DNA of 64,000 nt from Desulfobacter sp. (GTDB lineage Bacteria > Desulfobacterota > Desulfobacteria > Desulfobacterales > Desulfobacteraceae), in NCBI GenBank assembly GCA_028768525.1, contig CP054837.1, positions 1,966,001-2,030,000 of the forward strand, given 5' to 3'. A program made the translations under genes and the position numbers. Shown piece after piece: positions 52,426-60,393 of the stretch. The number at the start of each line of letters is the position of its first letter. Position 1 is the first letter of the stretch. The notes under the pieces are model-generated. The model did no database searches and was not told where the DNA came from. It saw only the letters and a program-made list of their open reading frames with translations.

Positions 52426-54117
52426 TTAAGTTTCGGGTTTCAGGGCCTGGCCGGCACTGTTTCGGGGCTCCTCCAGGGCCGGAAGGGTGATGGTAAAACA
52501 GCTTCCCTTGCCCGGGATGCTTTCCACATCGATCCGGCCGTTGTGCCGCTCAATGATGCCGTAGGCCGTGGACAACCCCAGGCCCACCCCGTACCCTTCG
52601 GGTTTGGTGGTGAAAAACGGCTCAAATATATATGGCAGATCAGACGGCAGAATCCCCTTGCCGTCATCCCGGACTCGGATGGCCACCCATTTTCCGCCCT
52701 CTGCCGGTTCCGTTTCTATCCGAAGCTCGCCGGCGCTTTCACCGGCCTCGGGATCGGCTCCTCCCCCCCTGTCTATATTCCGCTCACAGGCCTGGATCGC
52801 CGCCCCGGCATTGAAGACCAGATTGATCAGGCACTGCTGAAGCTGGTTGAAATCCCCCAGCACCCGGGGCAGATCCGGGGCGGTTTTCTGCCTCACCTCA
52901 ATATTGCCCATCTCCAGTTTATGGTGGCACAGCATGAGGCTGTACCGCACCAATTCGCTCACATCCACCGGCGCAAATTCGGGTTTGGCTTTTCTTGAAA
53001 ATTTCAGCAGCCCCGACACCAGATCAGAGCACCGGCCGGTCTCCCGTTCCACAATTTCCAGATACTCCCTGAACCGGACAATATATTCCTGGGAGAGCGT
53101 CCCCTGGTCCGTGAGCCGGATCATCAGCCGGATATAGTTCAGGATTCCGGACAGGGGATTGTTGATTTCATGGACCATACTGGCGGCCAGGCGCCCCAGG
53201 GACATCATCTTCTCCCGGTGGAGGATCTTCTCATGGCCTTCCACGGTCTGCTCCAGTTCCCGGATCTTTCTTAAGTCCCGGATGAATAGAACCAGCCCCC
53301 GTGTCCGGTCCTCCTGAATGACCAGGGAGCCCGAAACCTGCACCGGTATCCGGTCCCGGTCCCGGCCCTTCATGAAGGTCTCATAAAGAAAAAGCCTGTC
53401 CTTTCCCCCGTACCCCTGGCGGACCAGGTTCTGCTTTAACGCCATGAAATCCCCGGGCCCGAAAAATTCATCCAGTTTTCTCACCTGGACCACCTCGTGC
53501 CTGGGCCATCCCAGCAGGGCCACCATGGCCTTGTTGTAGGTAATGACCCGGTCCGTTCCGTCGCAGCCCAGTATCCCGTCCATGGAGTTTTCAATGAGCC
53601 GGGCCTGGTAATTGATGTTCTGAATCAGTTCAGCAGAGGTTTCAAGGTTCTCCTTTTCCAGAAGCCGGGTATAGTCGGCAAGCGCTTTCCGGTCGCGGTA
53701 GCGCTTGACGGCCCGGTCCATGGCCAGGTGCAGGCGGGCATCATCCACAGGCTTGGTGATAAAATCCGAGGCATCCTGCTGCAGGGCGATGGTGGCCTTT
53801 TCAATGTCTGCAAATCCCGTGGTCACGATAACCTCGGTGTCGGGATGGGCGATCTTTGCCTTTTCAAGCACCTCAAGCCCGCTGATGCCGGGCATTTTAA
53901 TGTCGGTAATAAGGATTTGGGGGGAATGGGCGGAAAGCAGTTCCAGGCCACAGGTGCCGTCGGGCGCGCAGATGACCTCATATCCGGCATCCCTGAGGCT
54001 CAAGCCAAGAACATCCCTGATGTCCGGCTCATCATCAATGAGCAGAACCTTCCAGTCGGGTCCGGGCGCGCTGCCCGACAAAACTTCCCTGGATCGGGGC
54101 TCGGTGGATCGGGGCAT
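52426..54117 (-). CDS. Receiver-PAS-histidine kinase, first gene of the Hdr operon
   Basis: 563 residues from the ATG at 54117, which has a near-perfect AAGGAGGTGA; the frame upstream is open but shows no protein character. Receiver (about 22-140) with IDDEPD, phospho-acceptor D72 and K122; coiled coil; PAS (about 172-285); HisKA with H316 in SMVHEINNPLSGILNYI; HATPase with DDGKGI and GVGLGLSTAYGI. It has no output domain and no membrane segment. The only receivers encoded nearby outside its own are in HdrA-receiver and the terminal receiver-kinase, both in this operon. Confidence 0.92.
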   Translation of the reverse strand: MPRSTEPRSREVLSGSAPGPDWKVLLIDDEPDIRDVLGLSLRDAGYEVICAPDGTCGLELLSAHSPQILITDIKMPGISGLEVLEKAKIAHPDTEVIVTTGFADIEKATIALQQDASDFITKPVDDARLHLAMDRAVKRYRDRKALADYTRLLEKENLETSAELIQNINYQARLIENSMDGILGCDGTDRVITYNKAMVALLGWPRHEVVQVRKLDEFFGPGDFMALKQNLVRQGYGGKDRLFLYETFMKGRDRDRIPVQVSGSLVIQEDRTRGLVLFIRDLRKIRELEQTVEGHEKILHREKMMSLGRLAASMVHEINNPLSGILNYIRLMIRLTDQGTLSQEYIVRFREYLEIVERETGRCSDLVSGLLKFSRKAKPEFAPVDVSELVRYSLMLCHHKLEMGNIEVRQKTAPDLPRVLGDFNQLQQCLINLVFNAGAAIQACERNIDRGGGADPEAGESAGELRIETEPAEGGKWVAIRVRDDGKGILPSDLPYIFEPFFTTKPEGYGVGLGLSTAYGIIERHNGRIDVESIPGKGSCFTITLPALEEPRNSAGQALKPET

Positions 54118-54146
54118 GGTCACCTCCTTGGCTACACCTAAATAGG

Positions 54147-54162
54147 AGCAAGCATTATGCCA
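54147..54162 (-). promoter_or_regulatory. Sigma-54 promoter of the Hdr operon
   Basis: Minus strand TGGCAT-AATGC-TTGCT: GG and GC elements at correct -24/-12 spacing. Transcription would start about 20 bp before the ATG at 54117. Confidence 0.75.
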
Positions 54163-54248
54163 GGGATATTTTTTTAGGGAAAAAGGGTCAGGCTCCCCGG
54201 AGGACGGGAAACACAAGCGAAAAAGCGTCTGAAAGGATCTTGGTAGGT

Positions 54249-54285
54249 TTGCAGAATTGCAACACAATAAATTTGCAATTCTGCA
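54249..54285. repeat. Inverted repeat, likely enhancer site pair for a sigma-54 activator
   Basis: TGCAGAATTGCAA (54250-54262) and TTGCAATTCTGCA (54273-54285) are perfect inverted copies with a 10-bp loop. Each arm is itself near-palindromic (TTGCA-N4-TGCAA). The pair lies about 90-135 bp upstream of the Hdr -24/-12 promoter, the usual place for activator sites. No T-run follows in the mrp direction, so it is a poor terminator. Confidence 0.6.
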
Positions 54286-54307
54286 TGGGGTCGATTCAAC
54301 CGGCGGG

Positions 54308-55144
54308 TCAGCTGCGGCGGGCCACCTCTTCTGCCAGGGTCCGGAAGGCTTTGGTAACGGGAGAAGAAGGGTTTTCCACCTGGATGGAGCGGCCGGCATC
54401 GCCAAAGGCCACCAGGGAGGGATCCAGGGGGATCTTACCCAAGAAAGGGATTCCCTGTTCCCCGGCGGTGCGCTCTCCCCCGCCGGTGCCGAAAATATCC
54501 AGGACCTCCCCGCATTTGGGACAGGTATAGCCGCTCATGTTTTCCACCAGGCCGAAGATCTCCATATTAACCTGGCGGCAGAAACGGATGGACTTTCGCA
54601 CATCGGCCAGGGCCACCTCCTGGGGGGTGGTCACGATGAGGGCTTTGGCATCCTTGATGAGCTGGGCCACGGTGAGGGGTTCGTCGCCGGTACCCGGAGG
54701 GGCGTCTATAATAAGGTAGTCCAAGGCACCCCATTCCACATCCCCCACAAACTGCCGGATGGCCGAATGCTTGGCCGGCCCCCGCCAGATGATGGCCGCG
54801 TCCTTATCCGGCATCAGCGATTCAATGGAAACCACGGAAAGAATGGGGGAATACTTGGCCGGAATGATTTTCTTGGCATCGTTGACATGGAGATCCCCCT
54901 TGATCCCCAGCATCCTGGGAATGTCGGGCCCGTGGATATCCACATCCATCAGCCCCACACGGTGCCCCATGGTGGCCAGGGCCGTGGCCAGGTTCACGGA
55001 AACGCTGGATTTCCCGACGCCGCCTTTACCGCTCATGATCATAAATTTATGGGTGATATGCCTTAAGGTTTCCTTGACTTCGGCATTGGGGTCTTCTGCC
55101 GGCATACTGTCCATGATACCTTTGGCTTTCTGTTTCTGTTTCAT
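54308..55144 (-). CDS. mrp: Mrp/ApbC-type P-loop ATPase (ORP-cluster MinD-like protein)
   Basis: 278 residues from the ATG at 55144 (MKQKQKAKGIMDS), behind AAAGGAGAT. Deviant Walker A GKGGVGKSS; MDVDIHGPDIPRMLG; DYLIIDAPPGTGDEPLT; Fe-S CxxC in YTCPKCGEVLDIFG. Mrp proteins carry and transfer Fe-S clusters. In Desulfovibrio a homologue belongs to the orange-protein operons, and gene order here matches. It has its own sigma-54 promoter. Confidence 0.93.
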   Translation of the reverse strand: MKQKQKAKGIMDSMPAEDPNAEVKETLRHITHKFMIMSGKGGVGKSSVSVNLATALATMGHRVGLMDVDIHGPDIPRMLGIKGDLHVNDAKKIIPAKYSPILSVVSIESLMPDKDAAIIWRGPAKHSAIRQFVGDVEWGALDYLIIDAPPGTGDEPLTVAQLIKDAKALIVTTPQEVALADVRKSIRFCRQVNMEIFGLVENMSGYTCPKCGEVLDIFGTGGGERTAGEQGIPFLGKIPLDPSLVAFGDAGRSIQVENPSSPVTKAFRTLAEEVARRS

Positions 55145-55217
55145 ATTTATCTCCTTTAGACACAGGTCGCAAAAAATCGGCAGGAACGATGTTGGTTCCA
55201 TTCCTGAAGAATTCGAC

Positions 55218-55233
55218 AGCAAAGAGTATGCCA
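55218..55233 (-). promoter_or_regulatory. Sigma-54 promoter of mrp
   Basis: Minus strand TGGCAT-ACTCT-TTGCT with correct spacing, about 75 bp upstream of the mrp ATG. The 5' leader contains a GGAAC/GTTCC hairpin. Confidence 0.7.
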
Positions 55234-55254
55234 GAAGATAACGATGAGCCTGGG

Positions 55255-56637
55255 TCAACCTTTTCTTCTTTTATGGCGGCCGTCAATTTTAGGCAAAATA
55301 ATGCCCAGCTTTTCAATTTTCCGGAATAGGGTGGTTTTGTGGATGCCAAGGTCCTTGGCCGCGGCCTGGCGGTCATAGTGGTTTTTCTGGAGCACGGCCA
55401 GAATCACCTCCATTTCTGCGGCTTTTAGGGGGTCCTTAGCCGCCAGGTGGTCCAGGGCTTTGGGTGAATGCCGGACCAGGTGGGGGGGCAGGTGGTCCGG
55501 GAGAATTTCCCCGTCCCCGCAGAGAACAAATGCGTGCTCAATGATATTCTCAAGTTCCCGGACATTGCCCGGGAAATCATGGGTCATCAGGACGGAAAGG
55601 GTTTCCTGGCTGATCCCGGACACGGCCTTTCCCCGGATCCGGTTGAGCTTGTGGATAAAATGCTCCGTGAGCAGGGGCAGGTCTTCCATGCGGTGGCGCA
55701 GGGGCGGCAGATGGATTTCCACCACATTGATCCGGTAAAAAAGGTCCTGCCTGAATTTTTCATCGGCAATGAGTTTTGACAGGTCCTTGTTGGTGGCGGC
55801 AATGATTCTGACATCGGATCTTTCCTTTTCAATACCGCCCAGGGGCTGGTATTCTGATGTTTCCAACACCTTCAGCAGCCGCACCTGAAAGGCCGGGCTG
55901 GTATCCCCGATCTCATCCAGTAGAATGGTGCCCCCGTCGGCCAGGGCAAAATACCCGGGCTTGTCCTTGACCGCATTGGTAAAGGCCCCTTCCTTGTATC
56001 CGAACAGCTCCGACTCCAGCAGGGTATCGGGCAGGGCCCCGCAGTTGATGGCCCAATAGGTGCCCGCCTTGCGGCGGCTCAGATTGTGGATGGCCCGGGC
56101 CAGAAGCCCCTTGCCCGTTCCGGTTTCCCCGTAGATCAGTACCGAGCTCTCACTCTGGGAAATCTGGGGCAGCATCTGGAAAATCTTAACCATGGCAGCA
56201 CTATTGGCAATGATGTCATCCATGCTGTAGCCTTCATAAATCTGCTTTCGCAATTCCTCAATGTGGCTCAGGTCCCTGAAAATCTCCACCCCGCCCTGGA
56301 TCCGGCCCGCCTTGTCCAAAAGCAGGGAAGTGGAAAGGCTTACCGGTATTTCCCTGTGGTCTGCACTGAGGATACAGGCTGACGGCAGATTATGGGGGGT
56401 GCCCTCCCGCATGGTTTTTTTCAGGGCGCAGTTTTCCCCGCACATATTGGAACGGAATATGGTGTGGCAGACCCGGCCCAGGGCCGTCTTTTTGGAAAAG
56501 CCCGTAATGGTCTCGGCCGCCCGGTTAAAGGTCATGATGCGGAATCTGTGGTCAACGGTAAACACCCCGTCGGAAATGCTGTCCAGAATATTCTCAAAGG
56601 CCTTGGGGTCCATGAACTCCAGTTTTATATAGGGCAT
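55255..56637 (-). CDS. PAS-containing sigma-54-dependent transcriptional activator
   Basis: 460 residues from the ATG at 56637. PAS (about 12-125) contains C57, C66 and C70 in CHTIFRSNMCGENC, a cysteine set suited to an Fe-S or redox switch. AAA+ domain: Walker A GETGTGKG (170-177), the sigma-54 contact loop GAFTNA (217-222, normally GAFTGA), Walker B GGTILLDEIGD. C-terminal Fis-type helix-turn-helix (about 415-450, RQAAAKDLGIHKTTLFRKIEKLG). It matches the regulator of the Desulfovibrio ORP operons in position and type. No receiver domain, so control is by the PAS. Confidence 0.93.
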   Translation of the reverse strand: MPYIKLEFMDPKAFENILDSISDGVFTVDHRFRIMTFNRAAETITGFSKKTALGRVCHTIFRSNMCGENCALKKTMREGTPHNLPSACILSADHREIPVSLSTSLLLDKAGRIQGGVEIFRDLSHIEELRKQIYEGYSMDDIIANSAAMVKIFQMLPQISQSESSVLIYGETGTGKGLLARAIHNLSRRKAGTYWAINCGALPDTLLESELFGYKEGAFTNAVKDKPGYFALADGGTILLDEIGDTSPAFQVRLLKVLETSEYQPLGGIEKERSDVRIIAATNKDLSKLIADEKFRQDLFYRINVVEIHLPPLRHRMEDLPLLTEHFIHKLNRIRGKAVSGISQETLSVLMTHDFPGNVRELENIIEHAFVLCGDGEILPDHLPPHLVRHSPKALDHLAAKDPLKAAEMEVILAVLQKNHYDRQAAAKDLGIHKTTLFRKIEKLGIILPKIDGRHKRRKG

Positions 56638-56715
56638 AGGCACCTGCCGGTTGGTTAATATTTTTTATATATCCCACACCTTTGCACCCAAATCAAGGCG
56701 GGTGACGGTCTCACA

Positions 56716-56737
56716 GTTGCACCCATTCGGGTGCGAC
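56716..56737. repeat. Inverted repeat upstream of the MinD operon, possible activator site
   Basis: GTTGCACCC (56716-56724) and GGGTGCGAC (56729-56737), one mismatch, 4-bp loop. It lies about 135 bp upstream of the sigma-54 promoter at 56862. Its sequence differs from the Hdr-side repeats, so a shared activator is not shown. The remainder of 56638-56955 has AT-rich sequence and no gene. Confidence 0.4.
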
Positions 56738-56861
56738 TGCGATACCGGGTCGCTTTTTTGCAATCTCTCTATTCCGCCTGCCGGTGTCCAGGCGGCCATA
56801 TAAAATTGTTTTATATTAAGATTTCAACGCATTAAAAAATATTTCCAAAACATTTATACCA

Positions 56862-56877
56862 TGGCACACCCCTTGCT
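56862..56877 (+). promoter_or_regulatory. Sigma-54 promoter of the MinD/NifX (ORP) operon
   Basis: TGGCAC-ACCCC-TTGCT, an almost exact consensus with correct spacing. Transcription should start near 56888, about 68 bp before the ATG at 56956, divergent from the activator gene. Confidence 0.82.
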
Positions 56878-56955
56878 CATAATGATTCCTCGAAAGCCGG
56901 GACGACCCGCTTTCATGATAACCAAATTAATACAATGATGTGGAGTACCATCAGA

Positions 56956-57336
56956 ATGAAACGAGTAGTGTTCGTAAGCAGGGAAAAAGATCAATTTGCT
57001 GAACTTGAGTTGATGCTGGCCAGGAATGATATGCGCGTTGAGTGGAGCGGAACCGGAAAAGGCCTTTTATCCCTGCTTTCGAATACCCCTAAAGGAGAAT
57101 GGATCAACCTTGTGGTTGTGGAAGAAACCCTGGCCGATACCGACGCGGTCGCCCTGATCAAGGAATTCATCCCCCAAAGCCCCATGACCAACAGTGTTGT
57201 GGCCGGTACCATGGATAAAAAAGCATTTCACGATACCTACGAAGGATACGGGGTGCTCCTGCAGATCGCCCCCAAACCCTCCACGGCAGATGCCGACACC
57301 CTGGAATCCACCCTGAAAAAAATCGGGGCAATCTAA
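56956..57336 (+). CDS. Small receiver-like protein of the ORP operon
   Basis: 126 residues from the ATG at 56956 (MKRVVFVSREKDQ). Predicted alpha/beta fold with alternating strands like a response regulator (VVFVSREKDQFAELELML, INLVVVEETLADTDAVALI, SPMTNSVVAG), but without the acidic pocket and phospho-acceptor Asp. Such proteins occur in ORP clusters of sulfate reducers. 46 bp before the first MinD gene. Function unknown. Confidence 0.75.
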   Translation: MKRVVFVSREKDQFAELELMLARNDMRVEWSGTGKGLLSLLSNTPKGEWINLVVVEETLADTDAVALIKEFIPQSPMTNSVVAGTMDKKAFHDTYEGYGVLLQIAPKPSTADADTLESTLKKIGAI

Positions 57337-57382
57337 GTATGGGGTCCATGCTGATGATATCTTTGCCAAGGAGAACTGCCCC

Positions 57383-58243
57383 ATGATAATCAGTATTGCC
57401 TCCGGAAAAGGCGGCACCGGCAAAACCACGGTGGCCACCAACCTCTGCGCCAGCCTCGGAGGGACGCTTACCCTGCTTGACTGCGATGTGGAGGAGCCCA
57501 ATGCCCACCTTTTCCTCAAGCCGTCCATCAACAGAACAGATCCGGTTAATGCACCGGTGCCCGAGGTGGATGAAAGCCGCTGCACCCATTGCAAAAAATG
57601 TATGGACATCTGCCGCTACGGGGCCATTGCCGTGGCCGGCAAAAAAGTGGTGACCTTTCCGGAACTCTGCCATTCCTGCGGGGGCTGCGCCATTGTCTGC
57701 CCGGAAAAATGCATAACAGAAGCGGACCGGTCCATCGGTGTCGTTGAAACCGGCACCCTGGCCACCCTGCCCGGCGTTAAATTCGGACGGGGCCTGCTGG
57801 ACATCGGCCAGGTCATGGCTCCCCCGGTCATCAAACAGGTCCGGACCCATGAGGCCAAGGAAGGCCTGACCATTATCGACGCCCCGCCGGGCACCTCCTG
57901 TCCGGTGATCACCGCCATGAAAGGCACGGATTTTGTAGTTATGGTCACCGAGCCCACCCCCTTCGGCCTCCACGACCTCACCCTGGCCGTGGAAGCGGTG
58001 AAGGTACTGGGACTCCCCCACGGCCTGATCATCAACCGGGCCGGCATGGGCAATGACGAGGTAAAAGCATACGCCCAGAGGGAAAATATCCCCATCCTCA
58101 TGGAGATCCCCTTTGACAAGCGCATTGCCATGGCCTACTCCCGGGGCGACCTGCTGGTCAAAACCCTGCCCGAATACAAGGACATATTCAAGGCCATATA
58201 CACAAAAATCGAAAAGCTGGTGAATGACGGGAGGGCCGCATAA
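57383..58243 (+). CDS. MinD-type ATPase with inserted ferredoxin domain (ORP complex)
   Basis: 286 residues. Deviant Walker A GKGGTGKTT, switch residues DCDVEEPNAHLFL, a two-cluster 4Fe-4S insert (CTHCKKCMDICRYG and CHSCGGCAIVCPEKC, about 62-115), DAPPGTSCPV, and NRAGMGN. Homologues form the ORP complex with a partner MinD and the Mo-Cu orange protein. Stop overlaps the next start by one base. Confidence 0.92.
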   Translation: MIISIASGKGGTGKTTVATNLCASLGGTLTLLDCDVEEPNAHLFLKPSINRTDPVNAPVPEVDESRCTHCKKCMDICRYGAIAVAGKKVVTFPELCHSCGGCAIVCPEKCITEADRSIGVVETGTLATLPGVKFGRGLLDIGQVMAPPVIKQVRTHEAKEGLTIIDAPPGTSCPVITAMKGTDFVVMVTEPTPFGLHDLTLAVEAVKVLGLPHGLIINRAGMGNDEVKAYAQRENIPILMEIPFDKRIAMAYSRGDLLVKTLPEYKDIFKAIYTKIEKLVNDGRAA

Positions 58244-59136
58244 TGAAAGAACTTGTGATTTTAAGCGGCAAAGGCGGCACCGGCAAAACCAGTATGACAG
58301 CGGCATTTGCAGCCCTGGCCCAAAACAACATGCTCTGCGACGCCGATGTGGACGCCGCCGACCTCCATCTGATCATGGCCCCGGATGTCCAGGAGACCCA
58401 TGATTTTGTGGCGGGAAACGAAGCGGCCATCCGCCCCGACGACTGCGTGGGCTGCGGCCAGTGCATGGAACTGTGCCGGTTTGATGCGGTAAAACCCGAG
58501 GGAGACATCTTTACCATTGATCCCATTGACTGCGAAGGCTGCGGGGTCTGCGTTGACCTCTGCCCGGAACAGGCCATAGACTTCCCGGAAAAAACCTGCG
58601 GCCAGTGGTTTGCCTCCCAGACCCGCTTCGGCCAGATGATCCATGCCCGTTTAGGGATCGCTGAAGAAAACTCGGGCCGGCTGGTGGCCCTGGTCAGGGA
58701 AGAGGCCCGCAAACGGGTAATGGCACAGCGCCTTGACCTGCTCATCACCGACGGTCCTCCGGGCATCGGCTGCCCCGTCATCGCCTCCATCGGCCAGGCC
58801 AACGCGGTGCTCATCGTGGCCGAGCCCACGGTTTCCGGCATCCACGACATGGAGCGTGTGGCGGACCTTGCCGCCCACTTTAAGATCAAGGCCATGGCCT
58901 GTGTAAATAAATATGATTTAAACCCCGATCAGGCCCGGGCCATTGAAAAAATTGCCAAGGAGAAAAACCTGGACCTGGTCGGGAAAATCCCCTTTGATCC
59001 GGCATTTACGGAATCCATGATTCAAGGCAGGTCCATCGTGGAAACACATCCGGACTCCCCGGCCGGCCATGCTGTCAGGGAAATCTGGACAAAGGTTATG
59101 AACAATCCGGCCATGAAGCTGGACCGGATCTGCTGA
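58243..59136 (+). CDS. Second MinD-type ATPase with ferredoxin domain (ORP complex)
   Basis: 297 residues, paralogue of the preceding gene: GKGGTGKTS, DADVDAADLHLIM, ferredoxin motifs CVGCGQCMELCRF and CEGCGVCVDLCPEQ, DGPPGIGCPV, and NKYDLN. The two likely form a heterodimer. ATP use could drive metal-cluster handling or partner contacts; the exact job is not established. Confidence 0.92.
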   Translation: MKELVILSGKGGTGKTSMTAAFAALAQNNMLCDADVDAADLHLIMAPDVQETHDFVAGNEAAIRPDDCVGCGQCMELCRFDAVKPEGDIFTIDPIDCEGCGVCVDLCPEQAIDFPEKTCGQWFASQTRFGQMIHARLGIAEENSGRLVALVREEARKRVMAQRLDLLITDGPPGIGCPVIASIGQANAVLIVAEPTVSGIHDMERVADLAAHFKIKAMACVNKYDLNPDQARAIEKIAKEKNLDLVGKIPFDPAFTESMIQGRSIVETHPDSPAGHAVREIWTKVMNNPAMKLDRIC

Positions 59137-59162
59137 TATAAAGAAAGGAGTATAGTTTAATT

Positions 59163-59546
59163 ATGGAAAACGGAAGAATTGCAGTCCCCTCAAACGGAGA
59201 AGGCGGACTTAAAGGCACCCGGGCCGGACACTTCGGCCACTGTGATGTATTTACCCTGGTGGATGTAAAAGACGGGGAAATCGAAAAGGTCTCCATCCTT
59301 CCCAACCAGGAGCATGTCCAGGGCGGCTGCATGGTTCCCGTCAACCTGCTGGCCGAAAACAGAGTCAACGCCCTCATCGTGGGCGGTATCGGCATGCGGC
59401 CCCTCATGGGCTTCCGCCAGGTGGGTATCGACGTATTCCACGACGACCAGCGCCCCGAAATCGAACCGGTTGTCATGGACCTGATTGCAGGCAACCTCCA
59501 TGAAATCCGCAACGACCAGGTCTGCGGCGGCGGTGGCGGTCATTAA
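59163..59546 (+). CDS. NifX/NifB-C-terminal family protein (ORP-like) with Cys/Gly-rich tail
   Basis: 127 residues of the dinitrogenase iron-molybdenum cofactor-binding fold: RIAVPSNGEGG, HFGHCDVFTLVDV, ILPNQEHVQGGCMVPVNLL, IVGGIGMRPLMGF. It ends VCGGGGGH, a tail suited to metal or cluster binding. Preceded by AAAGGAG. A candidate Mo-Cu or Fe-Mo-type cluster carrier. Confidence 0.88.
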   Translation: MENGRIAVPSNGEGGLKGTRAGHFGHCDVFTLVDVKDGEIEKVSILPNQEHVQGGCMVPVNLLAENRVNALIVGGIGMRPLMGFRQVGIDVFHDDQRPEIEPVVMDLIAGNLHEIRNDQVCGGGGGH

Positions 59547-59570
59547 TCCACAAATCATAGGATAAAAGCG

Positions 59571-59930
59571 ATGAAAATAGCCATCACTGCACAGGGAACA
59601 GACCTGGACGCCCAGGTGGACCCCAGGTTCGGCAGGGCCGCCTACATCATCGTGGCGGACACCGACACCCTTGAGTTCGAAGTCATTGACAACGAAACCA
59701 ACAAAAACGCCTTCAAAGGCGCCGGCATCCAGGCGGCCTCAAGCATTGCGGACAAAGGCGCTCAGGTGCTCCTCACCGGATTCTGCGGCCCCAATGCCTT
59801 CAAAACCCTGGACGCGGCCGGCGTAAAAGTGGCCAATGACGCCCAGGGCACTATCAGGGAGGCCATTGACGCCTTCAAGGCAGGCAAGTTCGAATATGCC
59901 GACGCGGCCAACACCGACGGCCACTGGTAG
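59571..59930 (+). CDS. NifX-family orange-protein-like cluster-binding protein
   Basis: 119 residues: MKIAITAQGTDLDAQVDPRFGRAAYIIVAD, then AFKGAGIQAASSIADKGAQVLLTGFCGPNAFKTLDAAG. This is the pattern of ORP (the Mo-Cu-sulfide protein of Desulfovibrio). Only one Cys, which fits a non-covalently held cluster. Last gene before a long palindrome. Confidence 0.88.
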   Translation: MKIAITAQGTDLDAQVDPRFGRAAYIIVADTDTLEFEVIDNETNKNAFKGAGIQAASSIADKGAQVLLTGFCGPNAFKTLDAAGVKVANDAQGTIREAIDAFKAGKFEYADAANTDGHW

Positions 59931-59945
59931 ATATATGCAATAACC

Positions 59946-60030
59946 GATAGCGCTTTGTACTGGCGGCACCTTTTTACCCCTATCTTACCCCCGTCTCATT
60001 TAAAAGGTGTTGCCACTACAAAGCGCTATC
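59946..60030. repeat. Long imperfect palindrome, probably terminator of the ORP operon
   Basis: Arms of 29 nt (59946-59974 and 60002-60030) are complementary except for three positions; each outer half is GATAGCGCTTTGTA and its complement. The hairpin is followed by TTTCTTTT on the plus strand. It starts 16 bp after the last ORP gene and ends 22 bp before the FmdB-like gene. Confidence 0.6.
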
Positions 60031-60051
60031 TTTCTTTTCAGGAGACATCCC

Positions 60052-60309
60052 ATGCCTCTTTATGATTTTAAATGCAAAGACTGCAATGAATCCTGCGAGA
60101 TCCTGGTGATTTCCAGCGCCGGCGATGCACCGGTCTGCCCCGCCTGCGGAAGCGAAAACCTGGAAAAACTCATGGCGGCCCACTCCTCCATGTCCGGCAG
60201 TGCCAAACCCGCCTTTCCCGGCCCCGGAGATACGGGCTGCTGCGGCTCCTCCCCGGGCCAGAAGGAAGGCTGCGCCGGCCCTGGTTCCTGCTGCGGCAGA
60301 ACCTTCTAG
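60052..60309 (+). CDS. FmdB-family zinc-ribbon protein with Cys/Gly-rich tail
   Basis: 85 residues from the ATG at 60052 (MPLYDFKCKDCNE), behind AGGAGA; an upstream in-frame ATG at 60007 lies within the palindrome arm. Zinc ribbon CKDC ... CPACG, as in the FmdB/regulatory zinc-ribbon family. The tail adds CCGSS, GCAGPGSCCG, a second metal-binding-like region. Function unknown. Confidence 0.85.
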   Translation: MPLYDFKCKDCNESCEILVISSAGDAPVCPACGSENLEKLMAAHSSMSGSAKPAFPGPGDTGCCGSSPGQKEGCAGPGSCCGRTF

Positions 60310-60393
60310 GATTCCTGCGCAATTGGGCCGGGTTGACACTGTTTCAGGCCCCGTGATAAAACAGGCGCACCATAAACCACGAAAGGAAACCAC

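Noticed and set aside
54249..54285. Inverted repeat as rho-independent terminator of mrp
   Set aside because: No T-run follows in the mrp direction, the stem is AT-rich, and its position fits enhancer sites of the divergent-side sigma-54 promoter better.
54118..54405. N-terminal extension of the receiver-PAS-kinase
   Set aside because: It would span the sigma-54 promoter and inverted repeat; a near-perfect ribosome-binding site precedes the ATG at 54117.
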